64,000 nucleotides of DNA, taken from contig JASANG010000273.1 in the NCBI GenBank assembly GCA_030248215.1, positions 630,001 to 694,000 on the forward strand, written 5' to 3'. Every line of letters begins with the position of its first letter. The stretch's first letter is position 1. The notes under the pieces are model-generated. The model had not been told where the DNA came from and ran no database searches. It was given only the letters and a program-made list of their open reading frames with translations. This document shows positions 37,911 through 50,215 of the stretch, one piece after another. Source of the DNA: Enoplolaimus lenunculus (Eukaryota; Nematoda; Enoplea; Enoplida; Thoracostomopsidae). The translations under genes and the position numbers were made by a program.

Positions 37911-39658
37911 CCTTCCAACCAGGCTCGACGCAAGTTGTACGGTACGAAGCACATTAACACTAATAATAATGCGAGTCCGCGCACAAATGGGGTCCCGTAC
38001 GACAAAAATGGTATAGGCCGAACCTGATAAATTTATTTCGATCGTTACCCGCTATCATTTAGCCCATTAATAATTATTAGGCGCTAGAGCGCGAGTTATA
38101 TATGCCATTTGATTACGATACTTACGGAATCTGAATGCAATTGTGTAAAAACCATAAAGGAGCCGTTCATCCTGCTGCGCGGACTTTGAGGCTGTGGCAG
38201 GTTAAGCGGCTCCGTAATACAAAAGCAATGCAGCATCAATATAGCACAGTATCATATAGAACCCGTAATACTCGTAGTGTAAACTTTACCATTCATAACG
38301 CGGCGTGTACTGAGTGTCTGTAGCCACGCAACCGGTTTCGACACACACAACGTTGTAGATAGGTGGTTTAGGGCCCAGGTTGCTGGGATCGAAATACTTA
38401 TTACGTAGTCTAATGTAGAATCCTTTGAACCGCCTAGTTGTTAATTTTGGGTCGCTTTGGTTTTGCCATTGAAACGTTATTGGGCTCCCGAGGAGATTCT
38501 TAAAAATTATCGAAAATGTACCTAAACAGCTTCAGATTCGACGTTAAAAATGTAACCACAAAAGGCAGACAAGGGCACGAGTTGCGGCACATGTCTCGCT
38601 GCGCTAATAAGGGCGCTAAAATTGAGCAAGCCGGTAAAACCGTGAAAACCATTTTGAGATTTCCAGTTCAAAACCGAGTAACGACTTTTTTTGTAGGTAA
38701 CAGTTTCAAAAAAGAGTGAGCGAAGGGCCTCAGAAACGATTCAAGATAAGTCTTGACGAATTCGCAATCGAACTGATCGAGCAGCTAAAAATTTGCAAAC
38801 TGAAGCACTCGGTCTCGCTTGTGTGTCTGCACGTTAACTTAACTACTAGGCTAGTTAGTAATTTACCAGCATGTTTTAGGTTAGATACACCAAAGTTATT
38901 CAAATGTAATTATTAGCAAGCAACAAAGCAGATAATGACAATTTACTATTTTTCGCTTGCAAGGCCACCAGGGTAGCTCACAGTTAGATGAAATTTTACC
39001 TGCAGGTCATTCGTTGGGGGAATATAATTCCTTGCTCGTTGTGATAAATTGGGTGTGTAAGGTCTGGACTTGCGAGAACGGAGATATTCGGTCGATCCAA
39101 AGGCGGGTATGGTCTGGCTGTTGACAGGCACTGTAACACGACAACACGGATTGCGTCCCTACGGCTCGTATCATGATACAACCGCAGGTTTGCCTCCGTC
39201 TCCGCTCCGGCATAAAATCGGCCTCTGCTCTGGCTCCAGTAGAATTTTTGCCGGAGGTTCTGGCAAGTTCGGTAGTAAAATTTTGCATAATTTTGCAAAA
39301 TTTATCTATTTACGCCTTTCGTAATTAAGGTGCGAAATGGAACTAGAACCTCGGAATTAATTAGAAATGAAAAAGGACAATTTGAAAATAAGCACACACA
39401 AGATCACAGACAATATGATATTTTGGAATTGGCGCAAACTGGAGAAAATGGAGTGAATTGGCACAAATAAAGTAGCGCAATGTAAAAAGGGTTTGAAATT
39501 TGGTAGGAAAGTGGGATTTAATACCGGAAAAGATTACCACCGGTTACGTACAGTTCACAGCCTAGAGACGAAGACCGAGACGGGAATTAATGCACACCGA
39601 GGAAACGACATAGCTAGAGGTCGAGGGATGCCGAGGGTGATCACCAGTGTGTCACCGA

Positions 39659-39854
39659 GTGCGTACTGGGGCCCCACCCGACAGCAGTGCGCACTGGGGC
39701 CCCACCCGACAGCAGTGCGCACTGGGGCCCCACCCGACATCAGTGCGCACTGGGGCCCCACCCGACAGCAGTGCGCACTGGGGCCCCACCCGACAGCAGT
39801 GCGCACTGGGGCCCCACCCGACAGCAGTGCGCACTGGGGCCTCACCCGACAGCG
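39659..39854. repeat. 28-bp GC-rich minisatellite, 7 copies
   Basis: There are seven head-to-tail units of 28 bp (GTGCGCACTGGGGCCCCACC then CGACAGCA), nearly identical, with one or two substitutions in the first, third and last units. Each unit contains the palindromes GTGCGCAC and GGGGCCCC. Because 28 is not a multiple of 3, the array cycles through all frames and gives spurious open frames on both strands. Confidence 0.95.
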
Positions 39855-39874
39855 TAGGCTAGGTTTTCAGTTCT

Positions 39875-40175
39875 GAGTTCTTGCAGCTGAGGGCGTTTTA
39901 TGTATCTTGGTTCTTCTATGTTTTACTTGGCTGCGGCATATGAAGGCACTACATATGCATCAGTATTTTAACCGATCTGCAGCATCAGCATGAGGTTTTT
40001 ATTTGACCTCCATGCATCCGCATGTCACATCCTTCGGGTTTTCTACAAGGACATCCTTGACTGTGCAGCTGCAGATGAAGGGCGTTTTTACGATGTTTCG
40101 ACCCAATGACCCATCATGGCCGACAGATTCTCAGTCCAGCGCGATACCACTGAGCCACGCCGTCTCACAATCAGC
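39875..40175 (-). mobile_element. tRNA-headed SINE, minus-strand copy
   Basis: Read on the minus strand, the head is GTGGCTCAGTGGTATCGCGC then TGGACTGAGAATCTG (A-box and anticodon-arm-like). A body follows containing AAGGATGTGACAT and ACCTCATGCTGATGCTGCA, and then the ACCAAGATACAT tail. The plus copies that follow have the same order of blocks. Confidence 0.7.
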
Positions 40176-40219
40176 TGCTGAGTTTTCCTGTTTTTATACA
40201 CATTAAAACATGGAAGAAC

Positions 40220-40860
40220 CAAGATAAATGTTTATTTGACATGTCGATGCATGGAGGCCAAATAAAACCTCATGCTGATGCTGCACATTGGTTAAAACAC
40301 TGTGTAGTGCCTTCATATGCAGCAGCGCTAAAAATATGGAAGAATCAAGATACATGTATATAATGTTGAGATTCTTATACGGCATAGCAACGTGGCTCAG
40401 TGGTAGAAGCTGGACTGAGAATCTGTCAATCATGGGATCCAAACCTCGCATGAATGCCCATCACTTTCAGCTGCAAGAACTCCGAACAAAAAACCGTGTT
40501 ACCCTAGCCTGCCCAACTTATCACATGGTGAACAAGATGGGACACAATGGAAAGCTACTGCGTTAGAACAAAAATCTAGGTTGTCGGTCAAGGAACGACC
40601 TTGTAGAAATACCGGGGGATGTGATATTGCGTGTGCATGGAGACATAAACCTCATGCTGATGCTGCACATTGGTTAAAATACAGATGCATTTCTAGCGCC
40701 TTCATATGCAGCAGCACTAAAACATGGAAGAAGCAAGATACATGTGTATAATGTTGAGGTTCTTATAAGGCATAAAAACTTAGCATCTGCTTGTGAAGCG
40801 ACATGGCAAGTGGTAGCGCGCTGGACTGAGAATCTTCAAATCAGTCTTATGTATGTTTAT
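40220..40860 (+). mobile_element. tRNA-headed SINE copies, head-to-tail (about 2.5 units)
   Basis: The tail of one copy (40220-40365, with ACCTCATGCTGATGCTGCAC) is followed by a full unit with head GTGGCTCAGTGGTAGAAGCT at 40391 and body to about 40740. A third head (AAGTGGTAGCGCGCTGGACT) follows near 40810. The heads resemble a tRNA-Leu-like domain, but the T-arm side is decayed. Confidence 0.7.
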
Positions 40861-41061
40861 GCAAATCAGTCAGTGTGTAAACGCACTGCCGGAGCAGACA
40901 AGAATGGGGGCTCCACCCAAACTCCAGAATGAGAGCTCCGAAACTCGCGAGCGAGCGAGAAGCCACACACATTTTAGAACCTTGGCGGTTTTTCTTTCAA
41001 CCGGTTACTGCGGAGGCCCCCGAATGGGGGTATAGACGGTGTCTCCTCCGGCCCTGTGTGA

Positions 41062-41130
41062 ACGGTAATGTCGATTAGGCGGCAACTAAACGGTAAAATG
41101 GTTTAGACGGTAACTTATTCGCCTATATAA
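41062..41130 (+). promoter_or_regulatory. Candidate core promoter of aftiphilin: three ACGGTAA repeats and a TATA box
   Basis: ACGGTAA occurs in direct orientation at 41062-41068, 41090-41096 and 41107-41113. TATATAA follows at 41124-41130. A start site about 30 bp after the TATA box would fall near 41155, between the ATG at 41149 and the ATG at 41176. This favours the second ATG. The factor that might read ACGGTAA is unknown. Confidence 0.5.
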
Positions 41131-41175
41131 GTTGTACATACATATAATTTGGGTCTACTGTCAGCGTTTAAAAGA

Positions 41176-44100
41176 ATGCCACAACCTAATTCTTTTCACG
41201 ACGCTAGCGAATCCTCCCCACCTGTTGAAGACATTCCTCCACTGCCACCCGAAGATATTTCAGCTAAGGTTACCGATCCCGATGACCACTTTATGGGATT
41301 TGATGAAAAATTCGGTATTAGAATCATTGATACAGATGTTAGCACTGAAGAATGTTGCACTGATAGTCAACACCTTGCTGTGAAGGGCAACGAGATAAAA
41401 GATCAGAATGATAATATCGAAGGGATTGCGGGCAAATCTGGAGCTGAAATGGACAGTGGAAATTCTCACGCAGAAGTTGGTACGATATGTAATGGGTTTG
41501 TAGATAAATCTGGGATTGAGGGCAGCATTGACAAGCCAACGAGCAGGCGTGTGAATGAAGATTTTGACACGGTAGGCGAAAGATTGGTTTCAAGCTTGAG
41601 CGATGTTCATTGTAATCTGCAGCATGGAAATCCCGGAAGTTCTGCCAATAATGGCTGTGAGGACCAAGATGAGCTTACTGACGTTTCGAACTCCAAACAA
41701 TACAATTCTGGAATTGATGCTCAGACAGTCAACTGTGATACTCAAACTGCAGAAACGGGAGAATTTTCAGTTAGCACGCCAAAAACCAGTAATGTTAAGC
41801 AGCATGAACGATCTGAATTAAATAATATCTTTGTATCTGCAGATACTAGGCAATCTGAACCCAAAAAAGACTCTATGATGGGACCAGAATTCTCTGAATC
41901 TGACCAATGTAATCCTGTTGACTGTAAGGATGGTGCAGTCGCTGGCGATGAGTTTGGTGATGACTTTGGTGACTTTACGGATTTTTCATCTTTTGTAATG
42001 CCATCATCTAGCGATGCTGTAGGTGAAGCTGAACAGCTGTCAGAAAGCGTACGTGCCAAACTGGAATCCAGTATTTGTGCAGTTGACAAAGATTCTACAT
42101 ATCAGTTATGCAGTGATTCAAACGAAACGGCTTATGACGCTGTTGCTAAAATCAATGAACGCTCAGAAAGAGATTCCTGGACAAATCATATTACCTTTGC
42201 GGCCGATTTTGGTGACTGTGCCAACAACACTGCAACTGATCAAGCAGGTGGTGACTGGAGTAATTTTGATTCAATGCCTGATTGTTTGGAGAATACAGAA
42301 GTTGCAGGTATTCAAGCTGGGCAATGTTGGGCACAGGACGATAATCTGACAGAGCAGCGCTCTTCGACCCGCCACGAAAACCAAAGAGTTGACGAAACAC
42401 TTTGTAGCGATGCGTACGAATCAAAGAATACATTTGAAACACCTGGTCAATCAACGATTGATGCGCAAGTGGCCGCTGCTTTTGCCACCGAGGAACTACA
42501 GGTATCTAAGCAGATAGCAAATATTAATAAGTATATACTAAAATTTGCATGTGTAGACAAAAACCGTTATTACGTAACGTGGTGTAATGAACAAATGACC
42601 ACATTGACAGATGCATTTCATTGCATTTTGATAAAAGATTATGTACTACGAGCGTATTAGGGTTACGCCTTCAACTAATTAGTTTAGCCGAAACACAGGA
42701 ATTTAATTTTTTGCCGAAACAAAAATTAAATCTGGAATTGCAATAATTCTAGAAACAGAATTGATGTTTTACTTTTTAATAAACTCGCTGAAAACGTGCC
42801 ATGAGTGATCTCCCGCTTTCTCTAAGCTTGCCGAGATGAAAGGTATAATTTCCAATTCAAACCACCAATTTTACAAACACAAAATTTGTTAATGTTTGAA
42901 TGATTTGGCACAACACTGTAAAATTCCTGTTTCTGCGTTCTGCAGTAGCGGAGGAACAACAGGAATCGGTTTTTTGAAAGAATTTCGGTAGGAGCGTGTA
43001 GCGTATCTAAGAGTTGGTAATATGATTTTTAATGTTTTTGAATTCTTAATTTTTGCGTAACTATGAAAATGTATAGATTTAGTTTTATTTATCAGGTATC
43101 ACTTACTACAACAATACAGCCATACATTCGCTGAATCCTCTACTTCTGGTTTCGGTTCTAAACCACCGATACTCTAAAGCAAAGACCGAGACTTGCCAAA
43201 TGCCGAGACCGAGACTCCCATCACTGTTTAGCGTTGCCATTTGTTTGAACCGGGGAATATTATGCAATAATTTACATGATGTATAAGGTCAAGTTTTCAA
43301 GCCGGTCGTGTACTGTAACCAATTTATATCTAACCAAGTATAAAAACATCAAGTAATTTTTCTTGTTGTTACTATTTGCTAATGGATAGTATTCATTTTA
43401 TGTGCGCTTTGTTAGGTACCCTCTTGTACTAAATGCTTTTTGTTGATGTGTTGTAGTTTTCTTAAGCTTTTTATTTTCAGGATTTTGAATCAACTGAGCA
43501 GTATTTATCATGTGCTTTTGATGTAATAACGGATGATTCTGCGAACGAAGACAAGTCTTACTCGCCTTACAACTCTGTGGTTTGTGATTCCACATACTCG
43601 TTTCGCATTGTTCGATATATACCGAGACAAGCTAAGCTGAGCGGAAAGCCGTAAGCTGCTTTTAGCATAATATGAACTGCTAATGTAGATACCTATACCA
43701 TTTTACGTTTTGTTTTGTTATTTGAAAAGATCATTATTCAAAAATAATTATTCAAAACAGTATTTAATTTCTAACTCTTTTGTCAGTTTGTTTATTGTTA
43801 AGTCTAAATTCAAAATCATGAAGCAGGTGGTTTCTTTACTACGATCTTTAGATAATAGAGAAAAAGGAATTTATATCCGACTAAGCTCAAGTAGCTATGT
43901 CTGTTTAGTACAGGTTCTTCTTTTGTTCAACTCTTATTGTATATTATATTTTTTGTGAATGAAAAACGTCTTAGAGATTGAGATACTTTTAAACATGTTG
44001 TCCTTATTTGTTTTGTAAAATGTAAGAAGAGTTGAAAAATTTTGAGACCTCGCGAGCACTTTCTGTAGGTCGCTGTGGGATCTGTTGGAAATCATTGAAG

Positions 44101-47100
44101 ATTGTCATGCGTTGAAAATGACGTGGTCGTCGTGTAAATTCCAGTCACGTTCATTTAACGCAATTGATATCAATGCTGCAGTGGTAAGGCTTGGCAACAG
44201 GCACAAGCTTTTGTTGTGGAATAATGCAGAACTCGGTTTGGCTGGAACTTGTATTGCAATAACGAACTGAAGCAATGAAATTTTATTGGGGGCGGTGCTG
44301 AACTTGGTGACAATTACCCATATAACATCACCGATTATTACGAATATTTCCCTCATAAGGAAACAGCTTGCTTGTGGGATTTGCTCCTGTAGAACACATG
44401 CATGAATATGGGGTTTTCCTTAGTTAACTACACTACGATATATAGGATAAAGTTTATATGGTAACGATGGATATAAAGAATAATATGTTTTGAAATTTGG
44501 TTGCTTGGTGCAGTAATTATTGTCGTTTAGGCTGCACTTAAAGCTAATGAACCCACCGGTCCCTACGCTGCGCAACTTGGTGGCGTTCTCATTCCGCAGA
44601 AAGTTACCGCAACTTCGACGAAAAGCTCAAATAGTTGTTCTGCGGCGGGTGATAACAGTGTTAGCTCAACTGCGAGCTCTGAAAATACGCAAAGTTGGTT
44701 CCAACCGATGGTAAGGGTTTGTACTATTGTCTGTTAAATTGCTGAATGTATTTTTGCTTGATCATCACAACCTTAAAATACGATATATGAGGGATTGCTC
44801 CGCACTAGGAATTCATTAGTTTGTTCTGCGAAATAAACAAAAACCGGAACTCTATATGTATAACTCGGTGGTGCGACCGGATATCGGCTATGGCATAAAA
44901 TCTACATCCGGTTCCGGTATCCTACATTCCGCGATATTTATTGCTTACGAAGAAACACAGTTTAAAAACCTTTGTAATAACAAAATTACGTATATCAAAC
45001 TGTAGCAAACAATACAAAAACAGCGTGATTCAATTTTAGTTTTGATCGAAATATGCGGTGAAATATCTAGTTTCTGTAGCGACCGGAGCCGGATATTTAA
45101 GCGTCTAGCTGCGGTTTTTCTCAGAAGTGGATATTGAATTTTATCGAGCTGCGGTATTTTTGGTATCCGATCGCGTTCTGGTATAGCTCCTGTTACATGT
45201 TTATTGTTTAACAGTCGCTGTTTTTCTTTTTGCATCATTCGTTACCAGCTTGGATACAATGGTGTATAGTGCTATGGTGATGGTAATTATTATAGCCAAC
45301 CACTAACCAAACATGTAACCATATATACGTATTCTGATAGGATGTTTAGTTTTGCATTACAGCAGCAATGTTAGCAAACAATTTTAAAAACTATAGTTCC
45401 GCCCTAAATCATTCACATTTGGAGTTATGTTGATTTTGATTGCCCTTGAAACCAATTGTAGTTAGTATATTTCACGGTGTAGTTTGCATGATATTCGCCA
45501 ATGAACTCTCCTTCCACATTTCTGTACCGCTTTACATTTGTATGAATTAATAATGCTTAAGAGTACAAAAAATCACTGAAATTGTCACGGAAAGATATTC
45601 CTAACGGGTGCCAATTTTTTCCCCTAAATCAGTTTCCAACCAATTATTAAAACGCGTGTTATATAATCACCGTATGTTTTAACTTAGATATCATGGCTTG
45701 CCATTTACCACCTTTCCTTATTTAAAAACTTAGCTGCTTTCGCGAAGTTTTTAAACAAGATTTTTATTTGATGTCCTGATGCTTGTGTATGGTTCTAGAC
45801 GCTAGGCACGAAAAACGTGTGCAGTTCAAGTGAAATATCGAGTGTATTTTGTGGTGGCGGTGACGCGGATAGCAGTATTGCGGATTTAGTCGCACAAAAG
45901 CTCAATGATTATTCACATCCGAAAAGTACAACAACAACAAATATAAATACTCAACAACAGTCAAATGCTAGTAACAGTACAGTGGCTTCTATACGTCCAG
46001 TAACCGATAATGCGGGAAAAGCTGTGATATCAGCTCAGTGCTCCTCTGGGTCTTTTTGTGATGAGGGCAGTGAAAGGAAATGTTCAAAGGCAACCGGCAG
46101 TGGTGCCATGTGCAACCCAGCGACGACAAACGCTTCCGATAAAGATAGGACTCAAGATGATTCGTGGGTAAGAAGCGTCAGTGGGGATCCAGAAATTTAT
46201 GACGGGGGCACGCAATAAATTATGAAAAACCTTCTCGAGCAAAGCGAGCGATTATTCAAAAGCAATTTTGGTGACACAGAATTAAACATTTTTCAAGGCT
46301 GGAATATATATCATTTTATCATCGAACAATTTTGCGATGGGTTGCGCTCCTCCGCCCTCTCGTTTGGGCTGACTGAGGATGGAAGATTTGCCGAGTAAGA
46401 ATATGCCCCTCACCCCCACGGTGGAAATGGCAGTCTGCTTTGTTTAAACTTGAGGAAAATTTTGCAATAGAAGCAAGTTTGAGCGACAACTAATTTTTAA
46501 CCGATTTTAATATAGGTCGGAAGTATCAATGTGGGATTTAATATAGAATGTCCTGTAACAGTTGATGAAAATTATTGTTTGTTGTGTTTTTTATATTAAA
46601 TTGCTCATTATTTTTATTGATTTCGCTAACATTAACCCGTTTTGGCTTCGCCGATTAACACCGTTTTCTGGGAACTCTCGGTGATGGCTCTGTATTGTTT
46701 AGCGTTAGGCATTTGAATTATATCATAAAACCCTCTAAACTTTTGCTTTTTACTGTCCGATGAATATTATCTTCGTTACATGCTTGCCCTATTTATTTAA
46801 CGCTTGTGAGTTGTGTAAAGCAGATACTGTTAAATACTGTTACTATGTTTGGGATACGATCCCAAAGCCTATAAGTGTTAAAGTTGTATACCATTACAAC
46901 GGAACTTAAAATAACTACAACGCGTGACTGATATATGGGTAATTATTTTTAGAAAACGTTCGATCCTGTGTCCGGCCAAAATATCGCGCAATTTAATATT
47001 CCTTTATCGTCCGGCAATGTTCAAGGTAAGTAAGATTTTCGGTGTCGTTTTAATATGAAGACGACTAAAATATGTTCAGTGGTACGTAAAATAAGAATAA

Positions 47101-50100
47101 TACTTGACCATAATATACGCGGTTACAGGTAGATCAAGTTCGCGGTAGGTATTCTGAGGTGTCTGAATACTGTTCAATATCATTTTAACCACCCAATTAT
47201 ATGTACCTAAATTCTCGGGCCGGCTCGGGTAAAATTCGTTGACCTTCTGGAATTTATTTTCGCAAACACGTCATGATTTACTTGTAATTTCGGTGATGCT
47301 ATTTAAAAATTTAATTTTACTTTTCTATATTTATTTCAAATTCTTCGTGAAATGTAGTCAGTTTCGTTGACAATTAACTTATATTTTGACACTAGATAAT
47401 TGAGCGAAGCGACACTCCGAGCCAAGCTCGGAGTTTCGCGAAGCGTTTTGTTTTGTACTTTGGGGTCGAAAGGTGGATGTCCGTCTGTCCGTCCGAAAAG
47501 AATCTCAGGAACGGCTGAACCGATTTTGACAAACTTTTTTTATTTGAAAGATAATTATCCTGGGGTGTTAACCTCGCATTGGGGTTTTAAAATTTTATGT
47601 CGTTTATTAGCTACAGGCTAATTTGCCTAATTAGTTAAGCCTAAATTAGGACTTTCTACATTATTTCACTAATTATTATAGTTACTAGCAATCTAATTTC
47701 AGCATTAAAGGGTTTTTGGGTGCGAGGAATCTAAATAGACTGTTTACAAACCTCTAAAACCGATAATTGAGTAGTTAGCTAATAGGTAATTTGCATATTA
47801 GCATAGTTTATACGTAAGCCTAAATTAGGACTTTTTACCATATTTCAGTAATTATTAAGGTTAAAAGCAATCTAATTTCAACGCTAAAGGGTTTTTAGGT
47901 GCGAGGAATTTGAATAAATCGTTTACAAACACCTAAAACCGGTAATTGAATAATTAGTTATTAGCTAATTTGCATGTAAGCATAATTGATAAGCCTAAAT
48001 TAAGCATTTTTACAATGTTTCACTAATGATTGGGTTACAAGCAATCTAATTTCAGCAGTAATGGGTTTTTGGTGTGCGGAATTTGAAAAAATTGTCTACA
48101 AACCCTCAAAACCGATAGTCGCATAGTTTGCTAATAGTCAATTTGCATATAAGTTTAATTGACATGACAAAATTAGGACTTTTTAAATTTAATTATTAGG
48201 GTGACTGAAGGGTTTTTGGGTGCGAGAAATCTGAGCAAATTGTTTACAAACCTCAAAAACCGATAAATGAAGAGTTAGGTGATAACTAATTTGCATATTA
48301 CCTTAATTGCTTACGCGTGTTCGAGCTTCGCTCAATAAATGTAGTCCCACTAAGACTGGTATTAGTAATGTAACATGGTATTTGAATCTTTTTTGTTATA
48401 AACTGTGTAGTTGTTGTTGTCAGGTGACACAGAAAAGATGGGGTTTATTGGATTGGAGTTAAATTTTTCAAAAATTAATGTCTTCTGCAATCCGAGTGGT
48501 AAGTTTTAGGTGAACGGTTTGTGTGGTTTGCGGAAAAATGTGGCTCTGAAAATAACATGTTGCTTACGTGGTAGGTATTCGGAATATTAGTGATAAATGA
48601 CAATCATTATTTCAACAAAAACTGAATTTTAGCTGAACACGAACATTATTAAATTTTTAATAAGAATAAAAACAGGATGCGGAATTTGAAATAATTTTAA
48701 CCACTGATTAACTATATTATAATAATTTTTCAGCTACTAAATTTTCAATGTTTAATAATAATAAATAGTTTGAACAGAAATTTGAAAATTGCGGATCCTG
48801 CGTCTTTGAGTAACTGACCGGGCGCAAAGATTGAGGTTTTGTAGATATTTTGGTGCAACTCTAGTAAAAGTACGGTTTCAGGTGGTTTGGGCTTGCATGA
48901 CTTGGATCAGTTGGAGAAGCTCGAGACCACAAAGGCGAAACCTGCACCAAGCGCTGTGAGCAACATTGGTAAGAACTTAAATCGATTTTAGCTTTTGCAA
49001 TATTTTTGTACAAATATGATTACAATAAGCATTACACATTGTTCAGACGGCTTTTAGCAGTTTTGCCAGAACTGCTATTTGTTGTTTGTAGCCATATAGG
49101 AAACATTTATTTGAAAATTATATTTTCCGTAATGAAACGCTCGGATTTATATATATACTGACTGTCATTTTTCGCTTTTTATCTCTAACTGTTTTTAACT
49201 TTCAGACTGCGCTGGTTTACTTGATCTGGATCCACTAGCACTTTCAAATAGTTTACAGTTATCCACCAATCAAGGTATGAACGTTGTTCTGTTTTCAAAA
49301 ACTTTTATTTGGTTTTCTTAAGCCAAAATCGTAACATGGTTGAATGGTTTTAGTTAGAGTTCACGACTGTGGAGCTGCTGTATATATTAAAAACAGAACA
49401 TTACTTGAATATAAATTATAAATTTATATATCGGAATAAAGGTCAATACAAAAATATTGAATTTAAATAATGCACCGCTTTTATGAGAACTCAATGGAAT
49501 ATATATGTCTATAACGTTTACAAGCAGCTCATTTTATAAACATTTTGATTCTTTTGTGACCAGTGGCCTGTTCTAACTAATATACAGAAAAAGTCAACAA
49601 GTGATATATTGTATTATGTTGTTCACTGTTCGAAAAACCAGAAAACTGGTTCAGAAATTCTGCAAATGTTTGAAAAATCAAAGTAGTTAGCCCAACGATT
49701 CCTGTATTTTAGTATTGTTTACGATTAACGATTTAGGTTCAAAAATATTCCCATCGTTGCCAGTTGCATCTGTAAACTACTCACCTAGTACACAACAACG
49801 AAACACGACTAACAAAACTAGCGCTAAAAGTCAGTCGACAAGCATTTCTGGGACGATGTCTAGTACTTCTGTAACCCAAATTAATGACCCTTTCGCGTCC
49901 ATAGCACCGTTCAGTATGGTATCTGGTGGAGGGAACGCTGGCGTCGGGACACGAAATGTTAAATTCATAACTGCTTCTGGTGGTCATCAACGATTCTCAC
50001 CAGGGACACAAGCTCGTCGATCAGGTGCACAAGAAAGCACTATGGCGACAAGTAGCATTCCAAGGTTGCCGGCTGCACCGTCTGGACCTCAACAAGCTCT

Positions 50101-50215
50101 ATCGTCGCTGGGTACGACAGGATCTACTAGACATTCGTCGAAGAACAAAGCCAATACAGTAACAGCGCGCGGTGATCGCAAAATTGACTTTTTTGGTCGT
50201 CTGGATGAGTTATAG
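41176..50215 (+). CDS. AFTPH: Aftiphilin-like clathrin/AP accessory protein, 10 exons
   Basis: Aftiphilin links clathrin with AP-1/AP-2 ear domains in trans-Golgi and endosomal trafficking. Exons: 41176-42501, 43481-43650, 44069-44183, 44531-44710, 45799-46167, 46953-47025, 48424-48498, 48882-48968, 49206-49274, 49737-50215. They keep phase and give 980 aa (human about 936); starting at the in-frame ATG 41149 adds nine residues. The first exon is acidic, with a DEFGDDFGDFTDF ear-binding motif at residues 258-270, ADFGD at 343-347 and WSNF at 361-364. Exon 3 has the family core LWDLLEIIEDCHALKMTW from residue 501, matching the conserved aftiphilin segment before its SLGID motif. A clathrin box LLDLD lies at 803-807. 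The last exon is Ser/Thr-rich and does not resemble the vertebrate C-terminus, so that exon is the least certain part. Confidence 0.82.
43020..43226. repeat. Inverted copy of the TCTCGG hAT-like family in aftiphilin intron 1
   Basis: It shares the block GAATCCTC...CCGAGACTTGCCAAATGCC, inverted, with 34914-35185, and ends GAGACTCCCATCACTG. The other end is not resolved. Confidence 0.45.
47398..48336 (+). mobile_element. TTGAGCGAAGC-ended element with internal tandem units, in aftiphilin intron 6
   Basis: The ends TTGAGCGAAGC and GCTTCGCTCAA are inverted. After the left end comes a head (CTCGGAGTTTCGCGAAGCG, repeated GTCC(G) words, then CTCAGGAACGGCTGAACCGA). The rest is four to five diverged tandem units of about 150-190 bp, each with TTTGCATATTAGC, GGGTTTTTGGGTGCGAGGAA and AACCGATAATTGA. 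The right flank AAATGTAGTCCCACTA is shared with the third copy, so the element may extend past the inverted end. No transposase is present. Confidence 0.75.

Larger units (their letters stand above)
36781..41121. other. Divergent intergenic region between POLR3G and aftiphilin
   Basis: This separates the leftward POLR3G start from the rightward aftiphilin promoter. It contains a hAT-like element (37577-37910), a partial copy near 39180-39290, the 28-bp minisatellite and the SINE cluster. No further exon is supported. Open frames at 39.5-39.9 kb come from the minisatellite. Confidence 0.5.

Noticed and set aside
39659-39854. CRISPR-like array
   Set aside because: The 28-bp units are contiguous without spacers and the genome is eukaryotic.
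39493-39876. Open frames on both strands over the 28-bp repeat
   Set aside because: The repeat is open in all frames and the sequence has no conserved domain.
47400-47621. 73-codon open frame at the head of the TTGAGCGAAGC element
   Set aside because: The frame is not kept in the other two copies, so it is not likely to encode a protein.
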